In this document: positions 34,401 to 45,722 of the stretch, in pieces
Layout of the letters: every line of letters starts with the position of its first letter
Position numbering within the stretch: the stretch's first letter is position 1
Assembly: GCF_958298935.1 (NCBI RefSeq)
Contig: NC_084932.1
Location: forward strand, 17,277,501 to 17,341,500
DNA: 64,000 nt
Source: Phragmites australis
Taxonomy: Eukaryota; Streptophyta; Magnoliopsida; Poales; Poaceae
Direction: 5' to 3'
Program-made: the position numbers and the translations under genes
The notes under the pieces: generated by a model
Seen by the model: the letters and a program-made list of their open reading frames with translations, nothing else
Databases searched by the model: none
What the model was told of the DNA's origin: nothing

Positions 34401-34485
34401 CTCTTTTAAAATAAAATATTTAAATCATTTGAACTTTAACAAATATTAAGAAAAATTTGGAATTAGAAAAATTTAGGGTGTTACA
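31408..34485 (-). repeat. 5' LTR of Tekay1
   Basis: 3078 bp, the mate of 22599-25671. On the minus strand it starts TGTAACACC at 34485 and ends GGGTGTGACA at 31408. A TATA run (plus 33887-33895, atatatata) in a GC-rich context is the likely promoter of the element transcript. The target duplication catag follows at 34486. Confidence 0.93.
33887..33895 (-). promoter_or_regulatory. TATA box of the Tekay1 5' LTR
   Basis: The minus strand reads cacctatatatatgcccg. The same box is kept in the 3' LTR at about 25073 and, as tatataacc, in the Tekay2 5' LTR near 60118. It lies mid-LTR, as expected for the U3/R border. Confidence 0.6.
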
Positions 34486-35617
34486 CATAGTGTCATTATT
34501 ACAACGCTTAACTTAAACAAAATATAAAGACCTCAAAGTGTTTAACTAAAACTCACTAGTAAAACACAGCAAAGCTCCCATCTTCCACAGGCAATCAATC
34601 GGGGGTCCACCAGCCTAGCAATCTTCATCTTCATCGGCAAGGTAGTATATTTCTTTTTTATTGTCTGAGCAGCGTTTGATGTACATTTGGATGAAAATAG
34701 CAAGTGTGAGTACATATCGTACTCCTTAAGTGTGGGAAATAAATGACATGCAAGCTTAAATAAAGGAACAAGCTGTAATAGGTTAAATTTGCATAAATGC
34801 ATCCTATTTAACTATGTGATTCACCACTAAACTTCCAACTCTTAGAAACATCTCCGTATGTTTCTCAACTTCCTGAAAACCACTTCAGATTCCCAAACCA
34901 TCTGACTTGATACCCTCCACAAGTAACCAAGAACCATCCAACCAACCCAACTAAACCAAACCAACTAATCATGTGAGGATCCAAGTCTCTCATGGTCATG
35001 AGCACAACTGATATATCAGATTTTACACTCTGCAGAGGTTTTTCATCTTTCCCCATGAGTCATGATTTCCTTGTTGCCGTGCTGACCAAGCACTTAACAC
35101 ACGCCAATGGTGTGTCGCCCGGAGATCACTACAAAGCCATTATAAAGTTTCATCTAGTATGTGTACACCTGCTAGGTTTCATAGCCATCCCAAAGTGGTT
35201 TTCACGCCACCCAGAAGCCCCCTTTTGCGCCTTGTAGTTTCCAGCAAGTTTTCACCCTTCCCTTCCACTACACATCTCATACCACTAACCAAATGGTTCT
35301 GACCTTAACCATCCCCACACATCCACTATTCTGTTTGGCATGCACAAAAACTGGAATCCACTAAGTAATAGGCCAAGCATGTCCCATACCAGGTCTCATG
35401 GATGGTACGATATTTCTTGGGTTGTTGCTCCATGAACCGGTCCTTACTTAGGTCACTTGAGCAAACACTAAACCAACTATATAATCATCATCAACAACAA
35501 CACTACTTTGCTCAAGGCCTAAGGTTCCATGATGCTATACCATTTTCAGAATTTTAAAAAGATCACTACAAAGCCATTTTAAAAAGAGTTGCAAATTCGA
35601 AAAACCAGGGTGTTACA

Positions 35618-36087
35618 TTTGATTAGCTTTATGTTATGTATTACATCTGCCTCTCCCAGATCCTTCATGGCAAAGCTTTGAGACAAGAATGATTTGACAT
35701 CAATTATTGCATTGGTATTGGTCCCAAATATTAGTATGTCATCTACATACAGAGACAATATTACTCACTCACCCCCACCAAACCTATAGTACACACGTGT
35801 ACCGGCTTCACTCACTGCAAAGCCTGCAGAGCTCAAAGTTCTATTGAACTTCTCATGTCATTGTTTCGATGCTTGCATTAGGCCATACAAGGACTTTCAT
35901 AGCCTACACATCATGTTCTCCTATCCAAGCACTACAAAGCCATCAGGCTGCTCAATATAGATTTCTTCATCTAGCTCTCCATTCAAGAATGATGTCTTCA
36001 CACTCATTTGATGAATATGAAATTTATATGAAATAATAGCAAGTGCAATAAGCACATATATTGTGGTTAGCCTTGCAATAGGTGATG
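35618..36087 (-). pseudogene. pol: Copia reverse transcriptase, upstream half
   Basis: The minus strand from about 36075 encodes ARLTTIYVLIALA, HQMSVKTSFLNGELDEEIYI, EQPDGFVV, KSLYGLMQASKQ and the catalytic LYVDDILIFGTN (about 35740). It ends SFAMKDLGEADVIHNIKLIK at 35623. The next codon of the protein is at 22490, across the nested insert, with the frame kept. Stops are present (for example after FVVLG). Upstream of 36087 the copia sequence ends abruptly at a CRM-type LTR, so its gag, protease and integrase are missing from the window. Confidence 0.87.
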
Positions 36088-37016
36088 TGAGGAACGGTGA
36101 TGTCCTAAGATGATGAGCCCATGGCTCATTTGGATTGATCAATACCGCCAATAATCCTCAAATCATACAAGGTCCAATTACAAGAGCACGTGCACAATAA
36201 TTAGACCACCAAGTTAACTTGTTTCTTGCTGTTCATAGTTCCTTGGATGGATTACCACTAAATTCTTATGATATTTTATTGTTAAGGAACGTGAGAGAAG
36301 CACTACAACCTTACCTGGATGTCACCCCTCAAAGGCGAAGTCTACTCAGACTTGAGGCTGAGCTCTAGTCGTTATCGTGGTCAAGTCTCGAGACAGGACG
36401 TCAGTAAAATGGGCATAACTCTCTCATACGAAGTCCGTTTTAGGTGTTCTTGGACTTGCTAGAAAGCTTATGTCGAGCCATTTCCAATGGATCTATGCTC
36501 GACCAAATATTACTTATAGTTTAATCAGAGTCAAAGGAATTAAGTGTTGCATCACCGTTCTGGACCCTGTCGGGTTTTGTAATCGTGTCGAGGTCGGAGT
36601 CCAGGTTGTGTACACCTCTTTCCACGGCTATGCAACCCTAGGTCAACCTCCTCACTTCCCCCTATATATACACAATTGCCATCGTAGTTTAGGCTCAGTT
36701 TTAGCTTAGATTATTCTATTTTAGACAGGTTTGCCATTTATCAGTTTGTTGAACCCCAAACTCGAGTACTTCACTGGTAATTGGCAATATTCAGATTGCA
36801 TCTACCTGTTCTTGCTTGTGTTCTCTATTTGCTTGCAGGAAAAGCCTTATTGGCGAAGTCAATCATGTCTTAGCACGGTTGATAACCACAGAGTAGTGGT
36901 GTAGTGGTTGCAAGGGTTCTCGATCTGTTCTGGTTGAAGCCTTTGGAACATCAACATCGAAACTCCACTAATAGACTTATCATATTACCTTCGGAAGATC
37001 TGGCAAATGCGCATCA
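36088..37016 (+). repeat. 5' LTR of CRM1
   Basis: 929 bp, TG to CA (gcgcatca). Near its start the plus strand still encodes the polyprotein C-terminus: [14 protein letters not shown], then NLFLAVHSSLDGLPLNSYDI, ending at a stop near 36369. This shows the pol reading frame runs into U3, as in CRM2. TATA-like ctatatatacac lies at about 36662. The stretch from 36063 to 36087 still belongs to the copia RT. Confidence 0.85.
36663..36670 (+). promoter_or_regulatory. TATA box of the CRM1 LTR
   Basis: TATATATA in ccccctatatatacacaatt, about 350 bp before the LTR end, a normal distance for U3/R. No other TATA-like run lies in the LTR. Confidence 0.65.
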
Positions 37017-37018
37017 AG

Positions 37019-37031
37019 TGGTATCAGAGCC
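37019..37031 (+). promoter_or_regulatory. Primer-binding site of CRM1
   Basis: tggtatcagagcc, two bases after the LTR. Initiator-Met type. Confidence 0.9.
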
Positions 37032-38441
37032 TCAGTTGCCCGTTAGGTAATCTTAGTTATCCCTTTTGTTTAGTTTTGTTTAATTACCAAGAGTCCAGAA
37101 AAATTGCCCCACAAAAATATTTAGATCATAGTTTTTCCACTATCCAAACCACTTTGAGCTTTTCGCAATTTTGTTTTCAATTTTCGCTTTGTTGAGTTTG
37201 AGTCCATCGTCTGTGTCTTTGTTGCTGGTTGAGTCATCGTGTTCTAGTTTCTAGTGTCGAGTCTTTACTGTCTTAGTCATTGTGTATCTCGATTTGCCCT
37301 TGTCTGCTTTAGTCGAGATTGTGTCACAGGCCGTGTCAACCACTAGTCAAGTTCGACCATCAACTCGGGTCCAACTATTAGTCGTGTTCGACCACCTACT
37401 CCGCTTCGACCACTAGTCAGGTTCGACCATCTACTCAGGTTCAACCACTAGTTGTATTCGATCACCTACTCAAATTCGACAATCTACTCGGGATCGACCA
37501 CTAGTCGAGTCGACCATCTACTCGGGTTCAACCACTAGTCACTCCAACCACCCACTCGGGGTTCCGACCAGTCACTCTAACCACCCACTCGGGGTTACGA
37601 CCAGTTTTTCCCACCACCCACTCGGGGTCCGACCGGCCACTCCGATGATCCACTCGAGGTCCCGACCAATCACTTTGACTACCTAGTCGGATTCAACTAC
37701 CCACTCGTTTTTGCCTCTACAACCTAGTCGGAGTTTATCTGTTTCTGGCTGCTCTCGGACATCCTATGAACTCATCATATCAAGCATTGTCCGACAAAGT
37801 TTGAGTATCACTACATAGCCCAAACAGAGGTAGCCAAAGTTCAGAGAGAGAGAGAGAATTTTTTATTACCTTCATACCCTACTCTCCAAAAATGTTTGTG
37901 ACCCATATACCTCTTTCGACTTAGAAAAGTCGGTAGAAGAGTTTTGAGTTTGTGTCACATTCGCAAAAAAAAAGCAAGAAGCAAAGAGTGCCAAAACAAA
38001 GAAAATAAAGAGTGCAAAAAGAGAGAAAAAAAGGGAGAATCGGTTTGCATTACGAATTTTGTTCCATTATGCTTGTGTCTGATATAGTCTTCGGCTTGCT
38101 TGAGCTAGTTCTAGGAACATGATCGGGTCAGCAACTGTGATGAGTATTATAGACTTTTATTCAGCTTTGCTAATCTGATTTTAATTATTTTCATTCCTTG
38201 CAACTAAATATTGTCTGTCCAAGCTACACCTTCTATCGATCAGAATAGTTTCTCCCTTGCAACTACCTCGCTCGCACCCGATAAGGTATCACGAACCAGC
38301 CACCAGTTGTGCCACCTGCGATGATTGGTAAGAATACTTGCAAGAGCGTGATAAGACGTTTGAGAGTGTGTGACTCCACATCCACCACCTAGTAGTCGAT
38401 AGGGATAATTTATCTTTCGTTGTTTTCTATCTTCGACTAAC
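37032..38441 (+). other. CRM1 leader, no gene
   Basis: Non-coding leader between PBS and gag. It holds the minisatellite at 37341-37695, a short GA run near 37849-37862 and an A-rich purine tract (about 37965-38040). I find no open frame with a family match. Confidence 0.7.
37341..37695 (+). repeat. Degenerate minisatellite in the CRM1 leader
   Basis: Alternating half-units ttcgaccactagtcagg and ttcgaccatctactcgg (about 17 bp each, 34 bp per pair) repeat about ten times before grading into variants (accacccactcggggt). Individual units differ at several bases. The CRM2 leader (47.3-48.4 kb) has no such array. Confidence 0.75.
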
Positions 38442-39860
38442 AATGGCAGGAGAAGCATCGGATGCGAAAGAGTGTGTTTTGAGGGAAGAACTCACAAAGT
38501 TATTGGATGATCATTGACAAATTATTAATGATGACATCGTCAAGAAGCTTGTGGGAACCAATACCACATTGCAACAACTTAATGAAAACAATGCAATGCT
38601 CAATACACGCTTTAATCGATTGGTTAATCCGCTCCCAAACAATGGTCGAGTGGATCCTCATGGTGCAACCTATGAACAAGAGGAGTCCATCACGAATGAT
38701 TAAATTTTGAGACAAGAACGTGACGCCTTTGATGAATGACAAAGGAACCGATTGAACTTCAACCGTCAAGGTATGAGAGGTAATAATTTTCAGCAACATA
38801 ACCCACATATTAATGATGATCCATTTGCTAAGGTTAAGTTTATTATACCATCTTTTGAGGGTGCTTATGATGCTAAAAGGTATTTAGATTGGGTGATGAC
38901 AGTTAAACAGAAGTTTAATGCTCATTTAGTTCCTGAAGTGCATAGAGTTAGGCAAGCCACTGGTGAATTTAAAAATTTTGCAATCATCTGGTGGAATAGG
39001 GTATGCATTGACGGATTAGCGCCTACTACATAGAATGCTTTAAAGGTTGCTATGTGTAACAGATTTGTTCCACCCTCTTTTAAATGTGATTTGCGTAAGA
39101 AATTGCAGCACTTAAACCAAGGTGATAGATCCGTAGAAGAATATTATCAGGAGCTTCAAATTAGTATGTCGTGTTGTGATATTATTGAGTATGAAGAGGC
39201 TGCAATAGCACATTTTTATGGAGGGTTAAGGCATGAAATTCAAGACATAGTTTATTACAAAGAATACGATAGTGTTCCTAGGTTGTTCCAACTTGCATGT
39301 TTGGCAAAAAAAGAATTGCAGAGATGACAACAGAGGCCAAAGAGCAATTTTGGAAGCACGACTACTTCCATATCAACACCAGGACAAGTCAAAATAGCCC
39401 CACGTTCAGCTACACGGTCTGCTACCCCCTTCTCAAGTAGGGAACGTTAAGTAGTACCTTCGACACCGTCACACGCTCACGAGGTAAGCAAATCCGTAAG
39501 TGTGCAGGGTCCAACAAACAGCTCTTCTTCGGTTGCCTCGACTGGTCACACGACTGGGATTATTTGCCATCAATGTAAGGGAATGGGCCATGTCATGAAG
39601 GATTGCCCAAGTCGGTGCACGTACATTGCAACAGAAGACGGTGGATATGTAAGTGTTAGTGATGTTGAAGACGAATATGCTCTTGCAACTAACCATGTAG
39701 GTGACAAGGATGGACATGAGATGGATATCGACCATGAGGAAGTGTTCGATGCCACTGCCACGGAGGATTATCGGACCCTCATTGTGCAGCGGATGTTAAG
39801 CACTCAAATGAAGCAAATGAACAGCTACAATGCCACAATTTATTTCAGATGTTCCTCATA
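38442..39860 (+). pseudogene. gag: CRM1 gag
   Basis: Starts MAGEASDAKECVLREELTKL at 38442 with a TGA soon after (38515). The capsid block is FAKVKFIIPSFEGAYDAKRY, LDWVMTVKQKFNAHLVPEVH, FAIIWWNR, then FVPPSFKCDLRKKLQHLNQG and HFYGGLRHEIQDIVYYKEY (about 38825-39270). The zinc knuckle CHQCKGMGHVMKDC (about 39565-39606) keeps all four ligands. An acidic linker leads to the protease. At least five in-frame stops (for example near 38515, 38701, 39031 and 39325) make it dead. Confidence 0.85.
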
Positions 39861-41407
39861 GTCAAGGATTATCGTGTTCGAGTCATTATTGATGGAGGAA
39901 TCTGCAACAACTTGGTAAGTTCAGATATGATCAAGAAGCTTACCTTGCTGACAAAAAACCATCCTCACCCTTATCATATTCAACGGTTCAACAACAGTGG
40001 TAAGGTGAAGGTCATACAAACATCTAGAGTGCATTTTTCTATTGGTTCATACTATGATTGTGCTGATTTCGATGTAGTGCTCATGCTAGCATGTTCACAT
40101 TTGTTAGGACGACCATGAGAATTTTATATTGATGCAACACATCATGGTACAAGTAATAAGTACATCCTTATGCATAAAGAAAAAGAAAATAACTTTTCTT
40201 CCTTTAACCCCTGCTGAAATTGTGAAATGTAAACAAGAGATAGCTGAAAATAAGAGAAAAGAGTTTGAGAATGAATCTGAAAATTAGCAAGTAGTGGAAA
40301 AAAATTTCCACCCAAAAAGGAGAAAGCAACAACAACTTCTAAGTCTGATGGAATTAGACTGAAAGAGTGTGTTATCATTGCTACTAAATCTGATCTTGCT
40401 GAAATTTATGCTAATAAGCTATCATGCTATGCTTTGATATGCAAAGAGGCCTTAGTTTCACTCAAGAATATATCTAGCTCTTTGTCTCCTACTGTTGCTA
40501 ACCTTTTGTAGGAGTTTTTGGATGTATTTCTAGCTGAAGTTCCCCCGGGATTACCACCAATTCGAGGGATAGAACATTAAATTGCTTTGATTCCGGGAGC
40601 AACTTTGCCAAACCGTGCTGCATATAGGACCAACCCAGAAGAGACTAAGAAAATTCAGCGACAAGTCTAAGATCTTTTGGATCATGGATACGTAAAAAAA
40701 GTCTTAGTCCTTGTGTTGTTCCTATTCTTTTGGTTCCTAAGAAAGAGGGTAGTTGGCGTATGTGTGTTTATTGTAGAGCCATTAATAATATTGCTATAAG
40801 ATATCTTCACCCTATCCCTAGGTTAGATGATATGCTTTATAAGTTGAGTGGTTCTATAATTTTCACTAAAATTGACATGCGAAGTGGATACCACCAAATT
40901 ACGATGAAACTTGGAGATGAATGAAAAACTGCGTTTAAAACTAAGTTTGGCTTGTATGAGTGGTTAGTAATGCCTTTTGGGTTAACTAATGCACCTAGTA
41001 CTTTCATGCAATTGATGAACGAAGTTTTACGTGCTTTCATTGAAAGATTTGTGGTGGTATACTTTGATGATATCTTGATTTATAGCCAATCACATGAGTC
41101 ACACTTTAATCATCTACGTGCTGTTTTTAATGCTTTGAGAGATACACGTTTGTTCAGTAACCTCAAAAAGTGCATCTTTTGCACGAATCGAGTCTTTTTT
41201 CTTGGCTATGTTGTTACTCCACATGGAATAGAAGTGGATTAAGCAAAAATTGAAGTCATAAAGAGCTGATCAACCCCTAATACTATTACTCAAGTGAGAA
41301 GCTTTCATGGTCTTGCGGGTTTCTATAGCGCTTTGTGCGAGATTTTAGTACCATTGCTGCCCCATTGAATGAATTGAAGAAGAAAGGAGTGGTTTTCAAA
41401 TAGGGAC
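39861..41407 (+). pseudogene. pol: CRM1 protease and reverse transcriptase, cut short
   Basis: The protease active site reads VRVIIDGGICNNLVSSDMIK (about 39879-39938). A degenerate linker follows to about 40500. RT motifs: [17 protein letters not shown] (about 40610), [34 protein letters not shown] (about 40862), [15 protein letters not shown] and the catalytic [13 protein letters not shown] (about 41055). It ends at a frame-broken RNase H start (NELKKKGVVFK, about 41370-41400) where the Tat LTR begins at 41408. Confidence 0.85.
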
Positions 41408-41705
41408 TGTTGGGGGTCGTTGTTGAGGACCCCCGACGGCCCCTTAGCTTAACCAGCCTGGCTTCCCGATCCTAAAGCCCAGCCTCCCGAAGCCCGGCTC
41501 CCCGAAACCTCGGCCTTCCGGAGCCCGGCTCCCCGAAACCTCGGCCTTCCGGAGCCCGGCCTCCCGAAGTCTTCACCTCCTGGAGCCATGCCTCCCAAGG
41601 CCCCTGTCTCCAGCTGCTTGGGCTAGCTTCCTGGAGGCTACAGGGTGAGTCATCAGACCTTAGGAAAGATCTGCCAGAAGGGGAGCATCAGTCATACCTT
41701 GCCTG
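41408..41705 (+). repeat. LTR start of a second Tat element (Tat2), left part
   Basis: Begins tgttgggggtcgttgttgag directly after CRM1 RT; the first bases can fold (gggggtc with gaccccc). Two 31-bp copies of a unit starting cccggctccccgaaacctcg lie near 41480-41545. It breaks at 41705 (cttgcctg) and resumes at 49365 (tcctgcaaggaagtgaccgg), where the ccggcattaaatgcc motif common in grass Tat LTRs appears. Orientation is inferred from the TG start. Confidence 0.65.
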
Positions 41706-42621
41706 TGGCATGAACAAGGGTTCCCGATCTTCCAAAAGGTTCTGGTAACTCTCGATTTGGTGGAAACGAGACACAAGTCGATCCGGCTTCCGAACAACAC
41801 GATCCGAAACCCCGCAATCGCAGCACCACGTCTCCTCTGGTTATCAACCGGCGTTGCATGGTTGACCTCGCCAAGAAGGCTAAAGTCCTTGCCTGCGAAT
41901 CGAAGAACACAAGCAAGAACAAGGAGGAATGCAACCAAATTGCAGATGAATGATTAATCTCACGAGTTGGGGTCTCACAAACCGACGAAACGGCGAAACT
42001 GTTCTTGACAAAATAATCTAAGCAAAAACCCACCCTAACGAGAGTGGCGGCGGCTGATAATAAGGGTCTAAGGGTCGTCACACCCCCTGGTCACGCCCCC
42101 CTAATGGGCTCAACGACGATACACGGCCCAACGGACCAAAAACGGTGACGCAGCACCGGGACAGATTCTGGATGCTGACTTGTTTCGACGTTTCCTGTTG
42201 ACTCAGAAGGAATTTGGACCTCAAACCAATGCCATTGGTTTCCTTATGAAATTATCTTTCCAACCATATGTGAATCGTCGAAAACGGAGTCCGGATGCGT
42301 CCTGGGCGTCCATTTTACTGCTCACTGGTCCTGGAGGTCGAGGCTGATTCGGACTCGAGTTGGACTGGACCTCCTGCTGTTGTTGGACGTCCTAGCTGCT
42401 CCTCCACGCCTCCAAGCCTTCCTCTATGTGTCTCCTTGTCCTCTCTATGATTCCTAAGCAACACATAATCATTAGGTAGTAATCTATTCTCAAAATTATA
42501 TAAAGAGTTGCTTAGGAACGAGCTCACCTCTAAATTTAATTGTCGTGCGCGAGCTCTTGTGATTGGACCTTGAAAGTTCAATGGAGGATCATTGTATGTA
42601 TCCGAGGGAGTGATGTCCTCA
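41706..42621 (-). repeat. 3' LTR of CRM2
   Basis: Minus strand: starts tgaggacatcactccctcgg at 42621, ends gttcatgcca at 41706. The first 307 bases carry the pol C-terminus and stop codon (42315). The polypurine tract ttcaagagggggaggataa (plus 42622-42640) touches its start. Confidence 0.9.
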
Positions 42622-45600
42622 TTATCCTCCCCCTCTTGAATTGGAGTCGTCCTCGACTCAAGCTCATCATCGGCTCCCAAGTAAGGTTTCAAATCTGCAA
42701 TGTTAAAAGAAGGACTAACCCCGAACTCGGGTGGCAACTCAAGTTTATATGCATTATCATTTATTTTCTCAATTATCTTATAAGGACCAGCAGCTCTTGG
42801 CATTAATTTAGACTTACGCAGCTCTGAAAACCTATCTTTTCTTAAATGTAACCACACTAAATCACCCGGTTCAAGTTTGACTTCTTTCCTACCTTCACTA
42901 CCAGCAATTCTATACTTTTCATTCATCTTTTCGATATTTATTTTAGTTGTTTCATGCAACTTACGAATAAAATCAGCACGTGCACTAGCATCACTATATG
43001 TTCTTTCAGTGGTAGGTAAAGGCAAAAGATCAATAGGAGCGCGAGGGTTAAAACCATACACTACCTGAAAAAGACTTACCTTGGTGGTAGAATGTGTTGC
43101 CCGATTATAAGCAAACTCCACGTTGGGCAAACATTCTTCCCACATCTTCAAATTTTTCTTCAAAATAGCTCTCAACATGGTACCCAAAGTGCGGTTCACT
43201 ACCTCCGTTTGGCCATCAGTTTGTGGGTGGCAAGTAGTAGAAAACAATAGTTTTGTACCCAACTTATTCCATAGAGTGCGCCAAAAGTGACTCAAAAATT
43301 TAGCGTCGCGATCTGAAACAATAGTAGAAGGCATACCATGCAAGCGAACAATCTCTTTGAAAAAGAGGTCAGCAATATAAACGGCATCATCACTTTTATG
43401 ACAAGGTATAAAATGTGCCATCTTAGAAAAACGATCCACAACAACAAAAATGCTATCCCTCCCCCTCTTAGTCCTAGGCAATCCCAAAACAAAGTCCATC
43501 GAAATATCTGCCCAAGGAATAGAAGGAACAGGAAGAGGCATATACAAACCATGTGGATTCAAGCGAGACTTAGCCTTTTGACATGTGGTACAGCGTGCCA
43601 CGAACCGCTCAACATCTCTCCTCATCTTTGGCCAAAAGAAATGTGTGGCCAACATATCCTCCGTCTTCTTAGCACCAAAATGTCCCATCAATCCTCCTCC
43701 ATGTGCTTCCTGCAACAACAAAAGACGAACGGAACCAACTGGAATGCATAGACGGTTAGCTCTAAACACAAATCCATCATTGATCACAAACTTGTTCCAT
43801 GTACGTCCCTCTTTACAGTTCAGCAATACATCTTTAAAATCAGGATCAAGCACATATTGTTCTTTTATTGAGTCAAGTCCAAAAATTCTATAATCAAGTT
43901 GGGACAACAAAGCATATCGTCTAGACAAAGCATCAGCAATTATATTATCCTTCCCTTTCTTGTGTTTGATAACATAAGGAAAAGATTCAATAAATTCAAC
44001 CCACTTAGCATGTCTATGATTCAGATTATTTTGAGAACGAAGATACTTAAGCGATTCATGATCTGAATGTATAACAAATTCTTTAGGCCACAAATAATGA
44101 CGCCACGTCTCTAAAGAACGTACAAGTGCATACAATTCCTTATCATACGTAGAGTAATTAAGAACAGGGCCATGCAATTTTTCGCTAAAGTATGCAACGG
44201 GCTTACCTTCTTGCATCAAAACACCTCCAATGCCAACTCCACTAGCATCACATTCTAGCTCAAAGGTCTTACCAAAATTTGGAAGTTGCAGCAATGGCGC
44301 GTGCGTAAGCTTGTCCTTCAAAGTGTCAAAGGACTCCTCTTGTGCCTTACCCCAATGGAACACCACACCTTTCTTTGTCAACTCGTGTAAGGGGGCAGCA
44401 ATGGCGCTGAAATCCTTCACGAAACGACGATAAAAACCTGCAAGTCCAAGAAAACTTCTCACCTGTTTGATGGTTTGGGGCACCGGCCAACTCTTTATGG
44501 CTTCAATTTTCATCTCATCCACCACAATTCCCTGTGGAGTAATAACATAGCCAAGAAAAGAGACTCGATCCGTGCAAAAGATGCACTTCTCAAGGTTACC
44601 AAATAAACGTGCATCACGTAAAGCATTAAAAACAGCACGTAAGTGATCCATATGTTCATCCAAAGACTTGCTATAAATCAATATATCATCAAAGTAAACC
44701 ACCACAAATCGTCCAATAAAAGCTCTTAAAACCTCATTCATCAAACGCATGAAAGTTCTAGGTGCATTAGTTAAACCAAAAGTCATTACTAACCACTCAT
44801 ATAATCCGAATTTGGTTTTGAAAGCTGTTTTCCATTCATCTCCAAGTTTCATTCTAATTTGGTGGTAACCACTACGCAAGTCGATCTTTGTAAAAATTAC
44901 AGAGCCACACAACTCATCAAGCATATCATCAAGTCTAGGAATAGGATGGCGATATCGAATAATAATGTTATTGATGGCTCTACAATCAACACACATACGC
45001 CAAGTACCATCTTTCTTAGGAACCAAAATCACAGGAACAGCACAAGGACTAAGGCTCTCATGTACATACCCGCGGTCCAAAAGCTCTTGGACTTGCCGCT
45101 GAATTTCCTTAGTCTCCTCGGGATTGGTTCGATACGCAGCACGATTTGGCAATGTTGCTCCCGGGATCAAATCGATTTGATGCTCTATCCCTCTCATAGG
45201 TGGCAGTTCCGGGGGTATCTCAGCTGGGAAAACATCCTCATACTCCTGCAAAAGGTTAGTGGCAGCAGGAGGTATCGAACTAATAACATCATCAAGCGAA
45301 TACAAAACTCGTTTGCAAACCAAGGTGTAGCAAATATCATTATTAGAAATTTCAGCAAGGTCACTTTTTAGTGCAAGCATAACACCACCCTTCAATTTTA
45401 TGCCCTCTACCTTAGAACTAGGTGTAGACTTATCCTTTTTAGGTGGGTAAAGAGAATTAGCAACTTGCTGATTTTCAGATTTAGTATCACACAAATTAGC
45501 AGCTCGTTCTTTATCAGCTTGTACAATTTCAGCAGGGGTCATAGGAACCAAAGTAATTTTCTTTCCTTTATGCATAAAAGTATATGTATTACTTCTACCA

Positions 45601-45722
45601 TGGTGTATAGCATCATTATCAAATTCCCAAGGTCGACCCAATAAAAGTGAGCAAGCTTCCATAGGTACCACATCACAGTCAACATAATTAGCATAGAACC
45701 AATGGAAAAAGAAACTCTGCAA
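42315..45722 (-). CDS. pol: CRM2 pol: protease end, RT, RNase H, integrase, tail in LTR
   Basis: Open frame of 1135 codons. Protease end: [56 protein letters not shown] and the catalytic [13 protein letters not shown] (about 44690). RNase [47 protein letters not shown]. Integrase: [19 protein letters not shown] with CTTCQKAKS zinc finger, then [17 protein letters not shown] (Asp), [14 protein letters not shown] (Asp) and [15 protein letters not shown] (Glu). C-terminal part: [37 protein letters not shown]. The last about 100 residues ([12 protein letters not shown] onward) are encoded in the LTR. All catalytic residues I can check are present, so the enzyme part may be intact; the first residues come from the wrong frame, just after the frameshift near 45700. 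Confidence 0.93.
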   Translation of the reverse strand: MQSFFFHWFYANYVDCDVVPMEACSLLLGRPWEFDNDAIHHGRSNTYTFMHKGKKITLVPMTPAEIVQADKERAANLCDTKSENQQVANSLYPPKKDKSTPSSKVEGIKLKGGVMLALKSDLAEISNNDICYTLVCKRVLYSLDDVISSIPPAATNLLQEYEDVFPAEIPPELPPMRGIEHQIDLIPGATLPNRAAYRTNPEETKEIQRQVQELLDRGYVHESLSPCAVPVILVPKKDGTWRMCVDCRAINNIIIRYRHPIPRLDDMLDELCGSVIFTKIDLRSGYHQIRMKLGDEWKTAFKTKFGLYEWLVMTFGLTNAPRTFMRLMNEVLRAFIGRFVVVYFDDILIYSKSLDEHMDHLRAVFNALRDARLFGNLEKCIFCTDRVSFLGYVITPQGIVVDEMKIEAIKSWPVPQTIKQVRSFLGLAGFYRRFVKDFSAIAAPLHELTKKGVVFHWGKAQEESFDTLKDKLTHAPLLQLPNFGKTFELECDASGVGIGGVLMQEGKPVAYFSEKLHGPVLNYSTYDKELYALVRSLETWRHYLWPKEFVIHSDHESLKYLRSQNNLNHRHAKWVEFIESFPYVIKHKKGKDNIIADALSRRYALLSQLDYRIFGLDSIKEQYVLDPDFKDVLLNCKEGRTWNKFVINDGFVFRANRLCIPVGSVRLLLLQEAHGGGLMGHFGAKKTEDMLATHFFWPKMRRDVERFVARCTTCQKAKSRLNPHGLYMPLPVPSIPWADISMDFVLGLPRTKRGRDSIFVVVDRFSKMAHFIPCHKSDDAVYIADLFFKEIVRLHGMPSTIVSDRDAKFLSHFWRTLWNKLGTKLLFSTTCHPQTDGQTEVVNRTLGTMLRAILKKNLKMWEECLPNVEFAYNRATHSTTKVSLFQVVYGFNPRAPIDLLPLPTTERTYSDASARADFIRKLHETTKINIEKMNEKYRIAGSEGRKEVKLEPGDLVWLHLRKDRFSELRKSKLMPRAAGPYKIIEKINDNAYKLELPPEFGVSPSFNIADLKPYLGADDELESRTTPIQEGEDNEDITPSDTYNDPPLNFQGPITRARARQLNLEVSSFLSNSLYNFENRLLPNDYVLLRNHREDKETHRGRLGGVEEQLGRPTTAGGPVQLESESASTSRTSEQ

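Larger units (their letters stand above)
22599..34485 (-). mobile_element. Complete Tekay-lineage chromovirus, 11.9 kb (Tekay1)
   Basis: Direct LTRs 22599-25671 and 31408-34485 and a perfect 5-bp target duplication catag (22594-22598 and 34486-34490). On the minus strand the order is 5' LTR, initiator-Met PBS, extra ORF with an H3-like tail, gag, protease, RT, RNase H, integrase, chromodomain, polypurine tract, 3' LTR. The chromodomain at the integrase C-terminus and the PBS type define a chromovirus; the motif set is Tekay/Del-like. The LTRs differ by a few per cent by eye, mostly transitions, so it is young. A handful of stops and frameshifts have broken gag-pol. Confidence 0.95.
22496..35617 (-). 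mobile_element. Solo LTR (about 1.23 kb) of a Tekay-related element, split by a full Tekay element
   Basis: Starts tgtcacactcggtttta at 22496 and ends accagggtgttaca at 35617. The 5-bp duplication tttga is perfect (22491-22495 and 35618-35622). The LTR itself is 22496-22598 plus 34491-35617; the rest is the younger Tekay element. It shares ends and landmark blocks (accggtccttacttaggt, cagaagcccccttttgcgcc) with the full Tekay LTRs, but is much shorter and diverged, so it is a different subfamily. No internal region is attached, hence a solo LTR. Confidence 0.85.
36088..41407 (+). mobile_element. CRM-type chromovirus, 5' LTR to mid-pol, truncated (CRM1)
   Basis: The 5' LTR starts tgaggaacggtgatgtcc at 36088 inside the copia RT gene; an initiator-Met PBS follows at 37019. 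Then come a repeat-bearing leader, gag, protease and RT up to about 41407, where a Tat LTR starts (tgttgggggtcg). The sequence closely parallels the minus-strand CRM2 element at 41.7-49.4 kb. Integrase and 3' LTR are missing. Many stops and frameshifts show it is older than CRM2. CRM assignment rests on pol motifs and on polyprotein coding inside the LTR. Confidence 0.82.

Noticed and set aside
36063..36087. tgatg next to the CRM1 LTR as a target duplication
   Set aside because: The right end of CRM1 is missing, so there is no partner to compare.
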